Source: Nitrobacter winogradskyi Nb-255 (GTDB lineage: Bacteria > Pseudomonadota > Alphaproteobacteria > Rhizobiales > Xanthobacteraceae). From it: a DNA stretch of 64,000 bases. How positions within the stretch are numbered: position 1 is the stretch's first letter; each line of letters begins with the position of its first letter. The stretch is taken from contig NC_007406.1 in assembly GCF_000012725.1 (NCBI RefSeq), forward strand, positions 2,756,001 through 2,820,000. Direction: 5' to 3'. The notes beneath the pieces are model-generated. The model saw only the letters and a list, made by a program, of their open reading frames with translations, had not been told where the DNA came from and made no database searches. Both the position numbers and the translations under genes were made by a program. This document shows, piece after piece, positions 36,101 through 45,739 of this stretch.

Positions 36101-36972
36101 GCGGCGATGACATAATTTTGGATCGAGCCGATCCAAAACCATTGCAACGCCGGATCCGGTTGTGCGCTGACGATTACGGCATCAGTCCGGGAGTCAACCG
36201 CGCGATCCGCGATCTGATCGAGCGGGAGCGCATCAACGCGACGTCGGTGATGGTGGTCGGCCCGGCCGCGGGACGCGATGAGGTGGAGGCGCTGAAGACC
36301 GCGGCCTCTCGCCATCCGCATTGCGCGATCGGTCTGCACCTGACCCTGACCGCGCCTTTTCATCCGCTCACTTTGCATTACCGGCCGCTGGATGGTGGAC
36401 TGTTCCCGCCGCTCTCGAAGATGCTGCGCGCCAGCCTGTCGCGCCGGCTCGAGCCCGATATGATATTCGACGAGGTGACGGCGCAGATCGCGGCGTTTGG
36501 GGAAAGATTCGGCCGCGCGCCAGAATATGTCGACGGGCATCAGCATGTGCAGATCTTCCCTCAGGTTCGCGACGCCTTCCTGAACGCGGTCAAGACCGCC
36601 GCGCCCGGCGCATGGGTGCGCCAGTGCGGCCGCAGCCGACATTCGATGACGACACTATTCACCACCCCGAAGGCGTTGCTGCTGGATATCCTCAGCGCGG
36701 GATTTCGCCGCGAGGCTGCGCGCACCGGAATAGGTTTCAATCCGGCATTCGCCGGCGCCTATGATTTCAACAAGCCCGATTTCGCCGCGCAGATGCAGCA
36801 GTTTCTGAACGGCTCGCCGGACGACGGCCTGATCATGTGTCACCCCGGCTTCGTCGATGACACGCTGGTTGCGTTCGATCCCCTCACCGACCAGCGCGAG
36901 CGGGAATACGAATTCCTCGCCGGGGATCACTTCGCCGACATGCTGGCGGCCAACCGTGTGACGCTGGGCTGA
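36097..36972 (+). CDS. ChbG/HpnK-family (YdjC) deacetylase
   Basis: This 291-residue protein belongs to the YdjC/ChbG family of metal-dependent carbohydrate deacetylases. Near the N-terminus, RLCADDYGISPGVNRAIRD has the metal and catalytic Asp pair. IGLHLTLTAPFHPL gives a His ligand and YVDGHQHVQIFP holds further His ligands; CHPGFVDD is the C-terminal motif. ATG 36097 overlaps the glycosyltransferase stop, so the two proteins are made together and probably act in series. HpnK of this family deacetylates the GlcNAc of a hopanoid; the other hopanoid genes are not seen here, so the substrate stays open. Confidence 0.85.
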   Translation: MSGDDIILDRADPKPLQRRIRLCADDYGISPGVNRAIRDLIERERINATSVMVVGPAAGRDEVEALKTAASRHPHCAIGLHLTLTAPFHPLTLHYRPLDGGLFPPLSKMLRASLSRRLEPDMIFDEVTAQIAAFGERFGRAPEYVDGHQHVQIFPQVRDAFLNAVKTAAPGAWVRQCGRSRHSMTTLFTTPKALLLDILSAGFRREAARTGIGFNPAFAGAYDFNKPDFAAQMQQFLNGSPDDGLIMCHPGFVDDTLVAFDPLTDQREREYEFLAGDHFADMLAANRVTLG

Positions 36973-37087
36973 TCGATCGACAAGCCTGCCTCCCCCCGTC
37001 ATGCCTGAAGAAATTTTAATCCGGCCGGCACTACTGGCGACACGGAAGACGACTACATCCCAACAGCCATCTTTATGGGAGAGCGCC

Positions 37088-37885
37088 ATGACGCCGGAAG
37101 AACGACAGTTGGTTGACGATCTCTTCACCCGCCTCGCCGGCGTCGAGAATGCGCCACGAGATCCCGCTGCCGCCGCCGCGATCGCCGAGGGCCTCCGGCG
37201 CGCGCCCAACGCCCTTTACACGCTGGTGCAAACGGTTCTGGTGCAGGACGAAGCGTTGCGACGCGCCAACGACCGCATTCAGGAACTGGAGAGCGGCGGT
37301 ACCGCCGATCAGGCCGCCCCAGGCGGATTCCTCGACCAGATGCGCGACACCATTTTCGGCAAACCCGCCCCGCGCGGCTCGGTCCCGAATGTCCAGCCTC
37401 CCCCGATTCCATCGGAACGACCGGCCTGGAATACCGGCGAGGCGCTGCAGCAGACCGGTCAAGCCGGTCGCGTCGATCAGGGACGTTTCGATCAGGGATC
37501 TGGCCGCCAGCCTTATGGCGCCCCGCAACCGCAAGCAGGCGGCGGCTCGTTTCTCGGAACGGCTGCGGCCGCCGCCGCGGGAGCCGTAGGGGGCAGCCTG
37601 CTTCTGAACAGCATCCGCTCCATCATGGGCGGCGGCGAAGCACATGCCGCGGGTTCCGGCCTCACAGGTTCATCGTCCAATCCGTGGAGCGGCGCGGGCG
37701 ATCAGTCAGGCAGCGACCTGGCACGCGATGCGGGCGTGAAAGACCTCGGATCGCACAAGCAGGACGATCCGTCGCAAGCCGGCCCGTTCGACCACGCCCA
37801 TGGCGACGACTACCACGATCAGGACGATATCGATTCCGACGACTTCGATGATTTCGACGACCTTGACGACGGAGACTACGCCTGA
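37088..37885 (+). CDS. DUF2076-family protein with acidic C-terminal tail
   Basis: This 265-residue protein begins MTPEERQLVDDLFTRLAGVE, the DUF2076 signature, and has a helical N-terminal 90 residues. A Pro/Gln/Gly-rich linker, an Ala/Gly-rich hydrophobic patch (about 155-180, AAAAAAGAVGGSLLLNSI) and a strongly acidic end (DDIDSDDFDDFDDLDDGDYA) follow. The family is sometimes described as periplasmic ligand-binding sensor-like but no function is established; I see no signal peptide. ATG 37088 follows GGGAGAG. It appears monocistronic and ends before a hairpin repeat. Confidence 0.82.
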   Translation: MTPEERQLVDDLFTRLAGVENAPRDPAAAAAIAEGLRRAPNALYTLVQTVLVQDEALRRANDRIQELESGGTADQAAPGGFLDQMRDTIFGKPAPRGSVPNVQPPPIPSERPAWNTGEALQQTGQAGRVDQGRFDQGSGRQPYGAPQPQAGGGSFLGTAAAAAAGAVGGSLLLNSIRSIMGGGEAHAAGSGLTGSSSNPWSGAGDQSGSDLARDAGVKDLGSHKQDDPSQAGPFDHAHGDDYHDQDDIDSDDFDDFDDLDDGDYA

Positions 37886-37920
37886 CGCCTGCGGTTTTTC
37901 CCCCGCACAACGGCCGTCCT

Positions 37921-37996
37921 TATAGCGTTTTCGAGCGAAGCATGTCCCCGGGCTTGACCCGGGGATGGTTGCCGGTTCGCATGAAGAAAACGCGTC
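37921..37996. repeat. Dispersed hairpin module B, long form
   Basis: TATAGCGTTTTCGAGCGAAG, the inner hairpin CCCCGGGCTTGACCCGGGG, then GGTTCGCATGAAGAAAACGC GTC. It lies between the convergent DUF2076 and L,D-transpeptidase genes, and its end includes bases of the latter's stop codon. Confidence 0.85.
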
Positions 37997-38774
37997 AGAT
38001 CACGACGACCGTCGCGCCAACGCGAACCCGATCATAGAGATCGATGACATCCCGGTTGCGCATCCGGATGCAGCCGGATGATACGTTGGTGCCGATCGTC
38101 CACGGCTCGTTCGAACCGTGGATGCGGTAGAGTGAAGAGCCGAGGTACATCGCGCGCGCGCCGAGCGGATTCTGGGGCCCGCCCACCATGTGGCGCGGCA
38201 GATCGGGGCGGCGCTTCAGCATCTCCGCGGGTGGAGTCCAGGCGGGCCATTCCCTCTTTGCCGAGATCGTCTTGGTGCCGGCCCACAGAAAGCCGGGCTT
38301 GCCGACGCCGACGCCATAGCGAAGCGCCTTGCCGCCGCCCTGCACGAGATAGAGAAACTTGTTCGACGTATCGATGACGATGGTGCCGGCGGCTTCCTTG
38401 CCGTGATACTCGACGAGTTGCCGCTCGAATTTCGGATCGAATGCGGGATGCGCGGCCTCGCTCGCGTCCTGCTCCGGCATGGTCTGCTGCGGTTGCGGCG
38501 CATAAAGCGGACGCGAATCATAAGGCTCCTGCTGATAATGCGATCCCTGCCGCTGGTTATCTCCAAACAGCAACTCGATGAAGCCGCCGCCCATGTCGCG
38601 CCGTCCCGCATATGCAAGATGTTGCCCGGTCGGCTGCGGCGCGGATTGACCGGCGTAAACGACGGTCGGCTCGGTGAAGAACCTGGCTTGCAAGTCTCTT
38701 GCAGACGCCTGCTGGATTCCGAGGTCGGCAAGCGACACGCCCGCCAGAAGCGCGAAGGGTATGTGTCTGAACAT
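37995..38774 (-). CDS. L,D-transpeptidase (YkuD domain)
   Basis: This 259-residue exported protein (signal peptide about 1-25) has a disordered Gln/Pro-rich middle. The C-terminal YkuD catalytic domain (about 135-259) contains GTIVIDTSNKFLYLVQ, GVGVGKPGFLWAG, YRIHGSNEPWTIG and VSSGCIRMRNRDVIDLYD with the catalytic His and Cys. Such enzymes form 3-3 peptidoglycan cross-links or tether proteins to peptidoglycan. ATG 38774 gives a clean signal peptide; frames upstream do not. No neighbour suggests a specific substrate. Confidence 0.92.
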   Translation of the reverse strand: MFRHIPFALLAGVSLADLGIQQASARDLQARFFTEPTVVYAGQSAPQPTGQHLAYAGRRDMGGGFIELLFGDNQRQGSHYQQEPYDSRPLYAPQPQQTMPEQDASEAAHPAFDPKFERQLVEYHGKEAAGTIVIDTSNKFLYLVQGGGKALRYGVGVGKPGFLWAGTKTISAKREWPAWTPPAEMLKRRPDLPRHMVGGPQNPLGARAMYLGSSLYRIHGSNEPWTIGTNVSSGCIRMRNRDVIDLYDRVRVGATVVVI

Positions 38775-39090
38775 CGACGTACTCTGCACTGTTTCGCCGT
38801 GGATGGTCGCCGGGAAGCCGCGTCGATCGTGGCGCCCTTCCCGCACAGTGAATAAGAATCCAAACCCGCGTCGGTTTGGTAAACAGAACGATCGTTGGAT
38901 TCATCACACCGTCGGATGTGACGGGGTTCTTTCCCGTAGCGTTTATTTTCCATGAACGAACGAGCATCGCTCCCCGCGAGGAAACGCTCCGCGAGAAAGC
39001 AAGTGGATTCACGGCAAGCGATTTCCACATGAACCGGGCGTTAAAACACGCCGGTGTAAAACCGGACGAATCCAGAAGCCGGAGAGTCCG
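38775..39090. other. Intergenic region between divergent L,D-transpeptidase and cheZ
   Basis: The 316 bases should contain promoters for both genes. I see no gene, dispersed hairpin or strong operator-like palindrome in it. GGAGAG precedes the cheZ start. Confidence 0.4.
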
Positions 39091-39870
39091 ATGGCCGTTC
39101 AACGCAAGCGCTTCCGCGTCGAGGAAATCCTGAGCGGCGGCACGCCGGCTATCGCAACCCTCGACGAGGCGCCAATGCCGGTGCATCGCGAGATCATGGC
39201 GGAGCTGCGGGCGATCCGCCAGCAGATGGGAGCGCCGCACCGCAGCGATCCGAAGCAGAGCGACGCGGACAACGAGCCAGACGCCGGTCGCGAGGCCACC
39301 GATGCTCAGGCGCTGCTGCAAACCTACCGCACACAGATCGAACAGTGTGAAAAGCTCAAGACCGAGCTCGATTTGATCTATGAAGCCATCAACCGCACCA
39401 AGCAGGAGATTGCGGTTCTGCATGGAAAGAGCTTCGACGGCAACGAGATGGCGAAGGTCACCGACGAGCTTGACGCCGTGGTGGGAGGTACCGAGCAGGC
39501 GACCCAACGGATCCTGGAGGCGGCCGAGGCGATCGATCAGTCAGCCGGCGCGCTGTCCGGCGCGGCTTCCCCGGAGCAGGCCCGGCTGCTGAGCGAGGAC
39601 ATCCAGGAGCGCGTGATCTCTATTTTCGAGGCGTGCAACTTCCAGGATCTCACCGGCCAGCGCATCGCCAAGGTGATGAGCACGATGACGTTCATCGAAC
39701 ATCACATCAATGTCATGATGGATATCTGGGGCGGCGTCGACGCCATCCGCGCCCATGCTCCGCCGGTCATCGACAACCGCGTCGGCGATGCGAAACTGCT
39801 CAACGGCCCGAAGCTCGAAGGCGACGAGGGGCACGCCTCCCAGGACGATATCGACGCGCTGTTCGGTTAG
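39091..39870 (+). CDS. cheZ: CheZ-family chemotaxis phosphatase
   Basis: This 259-residue protein would dephosphorylate CheY-P. A long helical hairpin (about 70-220) carries ACNFQDLTGQRIAKVM, which preserves the catalytic Asp186 and Gln190 (equivalents of E. coli Asp143 and Gln147). A flexible linker leads to a C-terminal tail ending SQDDIDALFG. CheZ tails bind CheY; this one closely resembles the FliM N-terminal CheY-binding peptide (SQxEIDALL). The N-terminal about 60 residues are not conserved. Its likely substrate, CheY, is encoded at 4479-4874. No flagellar gene is adjacent. Confidence 0.87.
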   Translation: MAVQRKRFRVEEILSGGTPAIATLDEAPMPVHREIMAELRAIRQQMGAPHRSDPKQSDADNEPDAGREATDAQALLQTYRTQIEQCEKLKTELDLIYEAINRTKQEIAVLHGKSFDGNEMAKVTDELDAVVGGTEQATQRILEAAEAIDQSAGALSGAASPEQARLLSEDIQERVISIFEACNFQDLTGQRIAKVMSTMTFIEHHINVMMDIWGGVDAIRAHAPPVIDNRVGDAKLLNGPKLEGDEGHASQDDIDALFG

Positions 39871-39910
39871 ATCCTGCCGAGCCAGGTTCGACCATACACT
39901 AACCCGACGC

Positions 39911-40426
39911 TCAGCGCTTCGGCGCGCAGCGGATATAAACCATGTTGCCATAGCGGGTCGCCGCGTCCGGATCGATGAAGCGCGTGACCAGCACGCGGCC
40001 ATCGAAGGAGACGATCTCGCGGTCTTTCGGGCCGCCGGGCGGACCTTCCGGCCCGATGTAGTTCTTGCCGCTCTGGCTGCCCTTGAGCCGCAGCTCCTGC
40101 GGCGTCGCCTCATCGGCAAGATGCATGATGACGCCGCCATTGCCGCCCGCGCTGATCACATAGGGATTGCGGCACTGCGACTTTGCCGCCGCCTCGGTCC
40201 GCGCCCGGTCGTTCGGGTTCTGATAGGATGCAAGGCCCCACCGTCCGACCAGTTCCTCGGCGCGGATCGAGGCCGGAAGCTCAGGCTCGACGGGCGGCTG
40301 GGGCGGCTGCGCCGGCTGCGGCGACAGTCCGATCGAGCCGATCGATCCGCATCCGCCGAGAAAAACCGCCAGGGCCGCGGCCGCCCCAAGGTTCAAAGCC
40401 GCGCGTCCGCCGTCTGATCTGACCAT
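39911..40426 (-). CDS. Putative lipoprotein of unknown function
   Basis: This 171-residue product has a signal peptide ending in a lipobox (AVFLGGCGS, Cys about residue 26), so it should be lipid-modified by LspA-dependent processing. A Pro/Gln-rich stretch (PQPAQPPQPPVEPELP) is followed by a beta-rich domain with VGRWGLASYQNPNDRARTE, CRNPYVISAGGNGGVIMHL and FDGRVLVTRFIDPD. I do not recognise a named family; the WGLASY start of the domain is reminiscent of small calycin or Inh-like folds. ATG 40426 is chosen; TTG 40432 is the frame's first start. Confidence 0.72.
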   Translation of the reverse strand: MVRSDGGRAALNLGAAAALAVFLGGCGSIGSIGLSPQPAQPPQPPVEPELPASIRAEELVGRWGLASYQNPNDRARTEAAAKSQCRNPYVISAGGNGGVIMHLADEATPQELRLKGSQSGKNYIGPEGPPGGPKDREIVSFDGRVLVTRFIDPDAATRYGNMVYIRCAPKR

Positions 40427-40578
40427 TGTCAAGTTCCCCGATCGAATTCCCGGCCGCTGCGCCCCAGGCGACCGAGCCTATAGTAAGTGAGGTCGCGGCA
40501 CCCGCTTTCGCCGACACGGAGAAGCCACGACATGATTGCGTCTATCCTACACCCCTCACTAACAGCTTAAGGGGCTTG

Positions 40579-40606
40579 CTTGACAGCATGGCTGCCAAGC
40601 CATATT
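40579..40606 (+). promoter_or_regulatory. Candidate RpoH (sigma-32) promoter of groESL
   Basis: CTTGACA at 40579-40585 and CCATATT at 40600-40606 are separated by 17 bases counted from CTTG to CCATAT. This fits the alphaproteobacterial heat-shock promoter pattern. It lies about 130 bases upstream of groES and just before the CIRCE operator. Confidence 0.6.
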
Positions 40607-40617
40607 CCCGCCAATGA

Positions 40618-40644
40618 GTGGCACTCTCGCAATACGATTGCCAA
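40618..40644 (+). promoter_or_regulatory. CIRCE operator (HrcA-binding site) of groESL
   Basis: GTGGCACTC, exactly nine spacer bases, then GATTGCCAA. Each half matches the CIRCE consensus TTAGCACTC-N9-GAGTGCTAA at seven of nine positions. It starts about 12 bases after the candidate -10 element, the standard location. HrcA itself is not encoded in this window. Confidence 0.75.
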
Positions 40645-40734
40645 AAGGTACGAATCGCTCGGCCGCCGCGGATCAGAGCGCATGCATCCCGTCGATGGCA
40701 ATTCAGAGTCCTGCGAACCCCCTGGAGGAGCGTT

Positions 40735-41031
40735 ATGGCTAAGACCAAATTTCGTCCGCTGCATGACCGTGTCGTGGTCAAACGGATCGACGCCGAGGAA
40801 AAGACCAAAGGCGGCATCATCATTCCCGACTCGGCAAAGGAGAAGCCCTCGCAGGGCGAGGTCGTGGCGGTCGGTCCCGGCGGACGCGACGAAACCGGCA
40901 AGCTCACGCCTGTCGATATCAAGGTCGGCGACAAGGTGCTGTTCGGCAAATGGTCGGGCACCGAGATCAAGCTCGACGGCCAGGAACTCCTTATCATGAA
41001 GGAGTCCGACATCATGGGCGTGGTCGGCTAG
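40735..41031 (+). CDS. groES: Co-chaperonin GroES
   Basis: This 98-residue subunit forms the heptameric lid of the GroEL chamber. It begins [18 protein letters not shown], has the mobile loop [18 protein letters not shown] and ends [18 protein letters not shown] precedes ATG 40735. Longer frames upstream would start inside the CIRCE site and are not real. groEL follows after a 143-base gap that holds a palindromic repeat, so the operon is interrupted by an unusual spacer. Control by a heat-shock promoter and CIRCE is supported by the sites listed. Confidence 0.97.
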   Translation: MAKTKFRPLHDRVVVKRIDAEEKTKGGIIIPDSAKEKPSQGEVVAVGPGGRDETGKLTPVDIKVGDKVLFGKWSGTEIKLDGQELLIMKESDIMGVVG

Positions 41032-41044
41032 CCGTATCACATCT

Positions 41045-41140
41045 TCCCCTCGTCATGGCCGGGCTTGTCCCGGCCATCCACGTCTTATCCGTTTCGGCGC
41101 GACAAAGACGTGGATGCCCGGACGAACGCGGGCATGACGA
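41045..41140. repeat. Palindromic repeat inside the groES-groEL spacer
   Basis: The outer arms CGTCATG...CATGACG enclose GGCCGGGCTTGTCCCGGCC and an inner stem ATCCACGTCTT / AAGACGTGGAT. It is a compact repeat of the CGTCATGGCCGGGCTTGTCCC type; a partial copy is at about 14625-14656. The whole spacer can fold into one long hairpin. Confidence 0.8.
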
Positions 41141-41174
41141 AAGCAAAACGATCGTATCATCAGGAGCACTGTAA

Positions 41175-42821
<1,647 letters not shown>

Positions 42822-42846
42822 GCCCTTCCACGGCACGACTTCGTCA

Positions 42847-42876
42847 GAAGGCCGCCTCTGCGCGGCCTTCTTTTTT
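42847..42876 (+). terminator. Rho-independent terminator after groEL
   Basis: GAAGGCCGC and GCGGCCTTC form a perfect nine-base stem with a CTCTGC loop, followed directly by TTTTTT. It ends 55 bases after the groEL stop. Confidence 0.92.
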
Positions 42877-42926
42877 CGCAAAGCAGGTTCTAGGCTAGAG
42901 GTCGATTCGACAAGCGGGGATTTTCC

Positions 42927-44126
42927 ATGCGCGCGCTGGGGCTATGCCTGATCAGCCTGATGATCGTTTTGCCGGCGACTCCGCGGGCGCAGGACAGGCC
43001 GCTTCCCAGGACGACGCCCGGCGGCGCGGAGGTCAGATACTTCACCTCCATCGACGGACTGATGGAAGGCAACGCGGATGTCATCCTCAAGGAAACCCGC
43101 CACGGCAAGACCGTCACGAGCGCCGTTCTCGACGTCTGCTACCCCGCGGAAAAAGGCTCCGACCGCAAGGATCGCTTCGTCGCCAACCTCGCGGTAAACG
43201 GTTCGACCCTGACCGGCAGCACCCAAAGCATCGGCGACAAGCTGCCGGTCACGGTGAAGCTCACACGCAAGCCGACCGGCGATACTTTCGAGTTCGACGG
43301 CAGGATCAGCGTCGGCGAGCGCGTGACCGAGGTGACCTCAACGGACAATTCCGACCTCAGCGAGGCCGAGTTCAACGATGTCCGGACCACCGATGACGGC
43401 ATCATCGCATCGCCGAGGGATTTCACCGAGGTCTCTCCCGAAGCCATCGCCGTGAAAGTGAAGATCGACGCCGCAACCGATCTGCTCAAGGGGTTGAGAG
43501 GACAAAATCTGCGGGTGCTGCTGAACAGCCTCGAGGTAACCTGCGAGGCGCTGCGGGCCGGTGCGCAGGTCATCGACATCAACATCGATCCGGAGCGCGC
43601 GCCCGCTCTGGTCGCCCGGATGAAGGCGACGCCCGGCGTGATCGCCGCGGGCTGGAGCGCCGGGATGTTCGACATGGAGCGCACCATCCGGTTTCCCGCC
43701 GCGGAATGGCGTGACAAGGGCAAGCTCAATCGCGACAAGCTCGCGGCCGCGATTTCCGGCGTGCTGGAAAAATCCCTGGACGCAAAGCCGGTGTCTGCAA
43801 AATGGAGCGAGGACACCGGCAAGTTGACGCTGACCTTCAAACGTCCCAGCACGCTGGCTCCGGCGCTCGGGTTGACCGACACCATCGAGGTGACGGCGTT
43901 GCCAGGTCCTGACAGGCCCGAGGGATCCGACCACATCATGCTCTGGGTCGGCGCTCCCTCGACCACCACGGCGGACGAAAGCGATGGACCGAGGCTCGGC
44001 CTCGCCGACGATCTGTCAACCGGCGACGGCGAAAGTATCGAGGCCAATGACCGCGGCGCGATGGATGCGCTGGCGAAACAGTTCAAGGCCCAGCGCTGGG
44101 ACGTCGACGCATCGGCCTGGAAGTAG
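42927..44126 (+). CDS. Exported protein of unknown function
   Basis: This 399-residue protein has a short signal peptide (MRALGLCLISLMIVLPATPRA) and is predicted to be periplasmic. The mature part is mixed alpha/beta with VRYFTSIDGLMEGNADVILK, two cysteines (VLDVCYP and VTCEALR), and a C-terminal MDALAKQFKAQRWDVDASAWK. The cysteines are about 140 residues apart and could pair. I recognise no domain. It follows the groEL terminator and is its own unit. It was chosen as a real gene for its length, codon bias and signal peptide. Confidence 0.75.
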   Translation: MRALGLCLISLMIVLPATPRAQDRPLPRTTPGGAEVRYFTSIDGLMEGNADVILKETRHGKTVTSAVLDVCYPAEKGSDRKDRFVANLAVNGSTLTGSTQSIGDKLPVTVKLTRKPTGDTFEFDGRISVGERVTEVTSTDNSDLSEAEFNDVRTTDDGIIASPRDFTEVSPEAIAVKVKIDAATDLLKGLRGQNLRVLLNSLEVTCEALRAGAQVIDINIDPERAPALVARMKATPGVIAAGWSAGMFDMERTIRFPAAEWRDKGKLNRDKLAAAISGVLEKSLDAKPVSAKWSEDTGKLTLTFKRPSTLAPALGLTDTIEVTALPGPDRPEGSDHIMLWVGAPSTTTADESDGPRLGLADDLSTGDGESIEANDRGAMDALAKQFKAQRWDVDASAWK

Positions 44127-44136
44127 CGTTGGTGGA

Positions 44137-44153
44137 TTTCGATGTCATCGAAA
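44137..44153. promoter_or_regulatory. Short perfect palindrome upstream of the DUF2157-like gene
   Basis: TTTCGATG-T-CATCGAAA has eight-base arms around one base. It is followed by a further GATGTCGAAA half-site. It is a candidate operator about 105 bases before the start of the next gene, or a weak hairpin after the preceding stop. Confidence 0.35.
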
Positions 44154-44258
44154 GATGTCGAAAGAGCACAAGCAAGGGATGAATGTCGACGCGAGGCATG
44201 GACCGGTCATTGTATGATCGTCGCACCATAGCGAGGGGTTTCGCTGGATGAGGGGCGA

Positions 44259-45221
44259 GTGAAAATCACGCTGGACATTTCCAGGCTTGTCGAGGAAGGC
44301 AAGCTGACGAGCGAGGAAGCCGACAGGCTCACGAAGCTCGCCGCGCACGATACAGCCTCGCTCGGCATCAACATCCTCGTCGGGTTTGCCGTCGTCGCCA
44401 TTGCTGCCGGCGCGGTGGCGCTGGCGCCTGCGCCATTGACGGCGATCGGCTTCGGACTGGCGCTTTTCGCCGCGGGTTTCGCGATCGCACTTAATCGCGT
44501 GCAGCACTGGATGCTTCTCGGGCAGATTTTCCTTGTCATCGGTGCGCTGATGTTTGGCGGTGGCGCTATCGCCTATCGCGCCGATCTGCTTGCCACCATG
44601 CTGATCATCACAGGTGTTTTCGGCCTCGCAGCAATCATCGCCCGCTCCAGCCTGCTGATGGCGTTGGCGGTGCTGGCGGCTTCGGCTTGCCTCGGCGCGC
44701 GCACGGGTTATAGCCACGCCAGCTATTCGCTAGCCATTTACGAACCGACGCTGACCGTGGTCGTGTTTTCAATGGTAGCGCTGATCGCCTATCAAGCCTC
44801 GCAGCGGCTGCCAGCCGAGTATGCGCGGCTCGCGATCACAGCCGCGCGGACTTCGCTGTTGCTGATCAATTTCGGCTTCTGGATCGGCTCGATGTGGGGC
44901 GATCCGCTGATGCTGATGCGGTCGCTCGCCGCCAGGGACTTATCCTCGACGCTCATGACCAAGCCCGTCATTCCGAGCCTGGTATTCAGCGTGCTCTGGG
45001 CGGTGGCGTTGCTCGGCGCCGGGATCTGGGCAGTTCGGGCAAATCGACGCTGGCTGGTCAACCTCGTCGCCGTCTTCAGCGGCATCCATTTCTATACTCA
45101 ATGGTTTGAGAAACTCGGCGCTACTCCCTTTTCGGTGCTGCTGGGCGGGCTGGTGATGCTGGCAAGCGCGATCGCGCTTTGGATGTTTAACCGACGGGTC
45201 GCGGATCGCGACAGAGCATGA
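44259..45221 (+). CDS. Multi-pass membrane protein, DUF2157-like
   Basis: This 320-residue protein starts with a cytosolic helix typical of DUF2157 (ISRLVEEGKLTSEEADRLTKLA). About eight to nine hydrophobic helices follow, ending at ALWMFNRRVADRDRA. DUF2157 proteins are inner-membrane proteins without known function. GTG 44259 has GAGGGGCGA before it. The last codons and stop lie within a dispersed hairpin (module C), so the 3' end was shaped by that repeat. The N-terminal helix match is moderate. Confidence 0.78.
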   Translation: MKITLDISRLVEEGKLTSEEADRLTKLAAHDTASLGINILVGFAVVAIAAGAVALAPAPLTAIGFGLALFAAGFAIALNRVQHWMLLGQIFLVIGALMFGGGAIAYRADLLATMLIITGVFGLAAIIARSSLLMALAVLAASACLGARTGYSHASYSLAIYEPTLTVVVFSMVALIAYQASQRLPAEYARLAITAARTSLLLINFGFWIGSMWGDPLMLMRSLAARDLSSTLMTKPVIPSLVFSVLWAVALLGAGIWAVRANRRWLVNLVAVFSGIHFYTQWFEKLGATPFSVLLGGLVMLASAIALWMFNRRVADRDRA

Positions 45222-45315
45222 TCCGATCAAGTTGAAGCGGACCATGCTCCAGATATTATTGTGGGCCGCATTTTCTTGCGGCGAACAGGACATCCACGTC
45301 GCCGGAAACGCTTTA
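45213..45315. repeat. Dispersed hairpin module C followed by diverged module B
   Basis: AGAGCATGATCCGATCAAGT...GGACCATGCTCC (45213-45250) is module C, related to 13995-14036. A diverged module B (GCATTTTCTTGCGGCGAACAGG...AAACGC) is at about 45266-45315. The stop codons of both flanking convergent genes lie inside these repeats. Confidence 0.75.
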
Positions 45316-45720
45316 GTTCGTATTGAGATGGAAGCGCAGCCGGGTCGGTCCGACGAACGTGATCTCATCGCCCTGTCGCTCCCAGGTGTCCGCCGCGGAA
45401 AGCGCCGCCACCAGTTCGTCATCGGCCTCGGCCTTCTCCGGGGGACACGAGCGATCCTCAAGCGGGCCAGCCGCGAAGATGACAGTCTCACCGGCAACCG
45501 AGAACTGACCCTTCCCGCCCTTGCACCACAATTCGAGCTTGACCCCGCCGCTGTCGCCGATGTCCAGCGACGGCACCCGCTTTGATCCAGGCCGCGGCGG
45601 CGCATCGAGCGTCATCTCGAGACCGAACGGAAATCCACCCTGCGCGAAAGCCGGCCACGCGCAGGCCGCTCCGAGAGCGAGCGTGACCACACCCGACAAG
45701 AACCCGATCCCCGCCGCCAT
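45313..45720 (-). CDS. Small exported protein, META-domain-like
   Basis: This 135-residue protein has a signal peptide (about 1-27, CAWPAFAQ). Its mature domain has conserved-looking cysteines in LELWCKGGKGQFSVAG and EDRSCPPEKAEADDEL, and ends TWERQGDEITFVGPTRLRFHL. The pattern of a Cys-rich middle and a final GDEITF...LRF strand recalls META-domain (HslJ-like) proteins, but this is only a weak resemblance. ATG 45720 follows GGGAGGGCAG at good spacing. Frames extending to 45867 pass through a repeat and are rejected. Confidence 0.7.
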   Translation of the reverse strand: MAAGIGFLSGVVTLALGAACAWPAFAQGGFPFGLEMTLDAPPRPGSKRVPSLDIGDSGGVKLELWCKGGKGQFSVAGETVIFAAGPLEDRSCPPEKAEADDELVAALSAADTWERQGDEITFVGPTRLRFHLNTN

Positions 45721-45739
45721 CTGCCCTCCCTGAACGACA

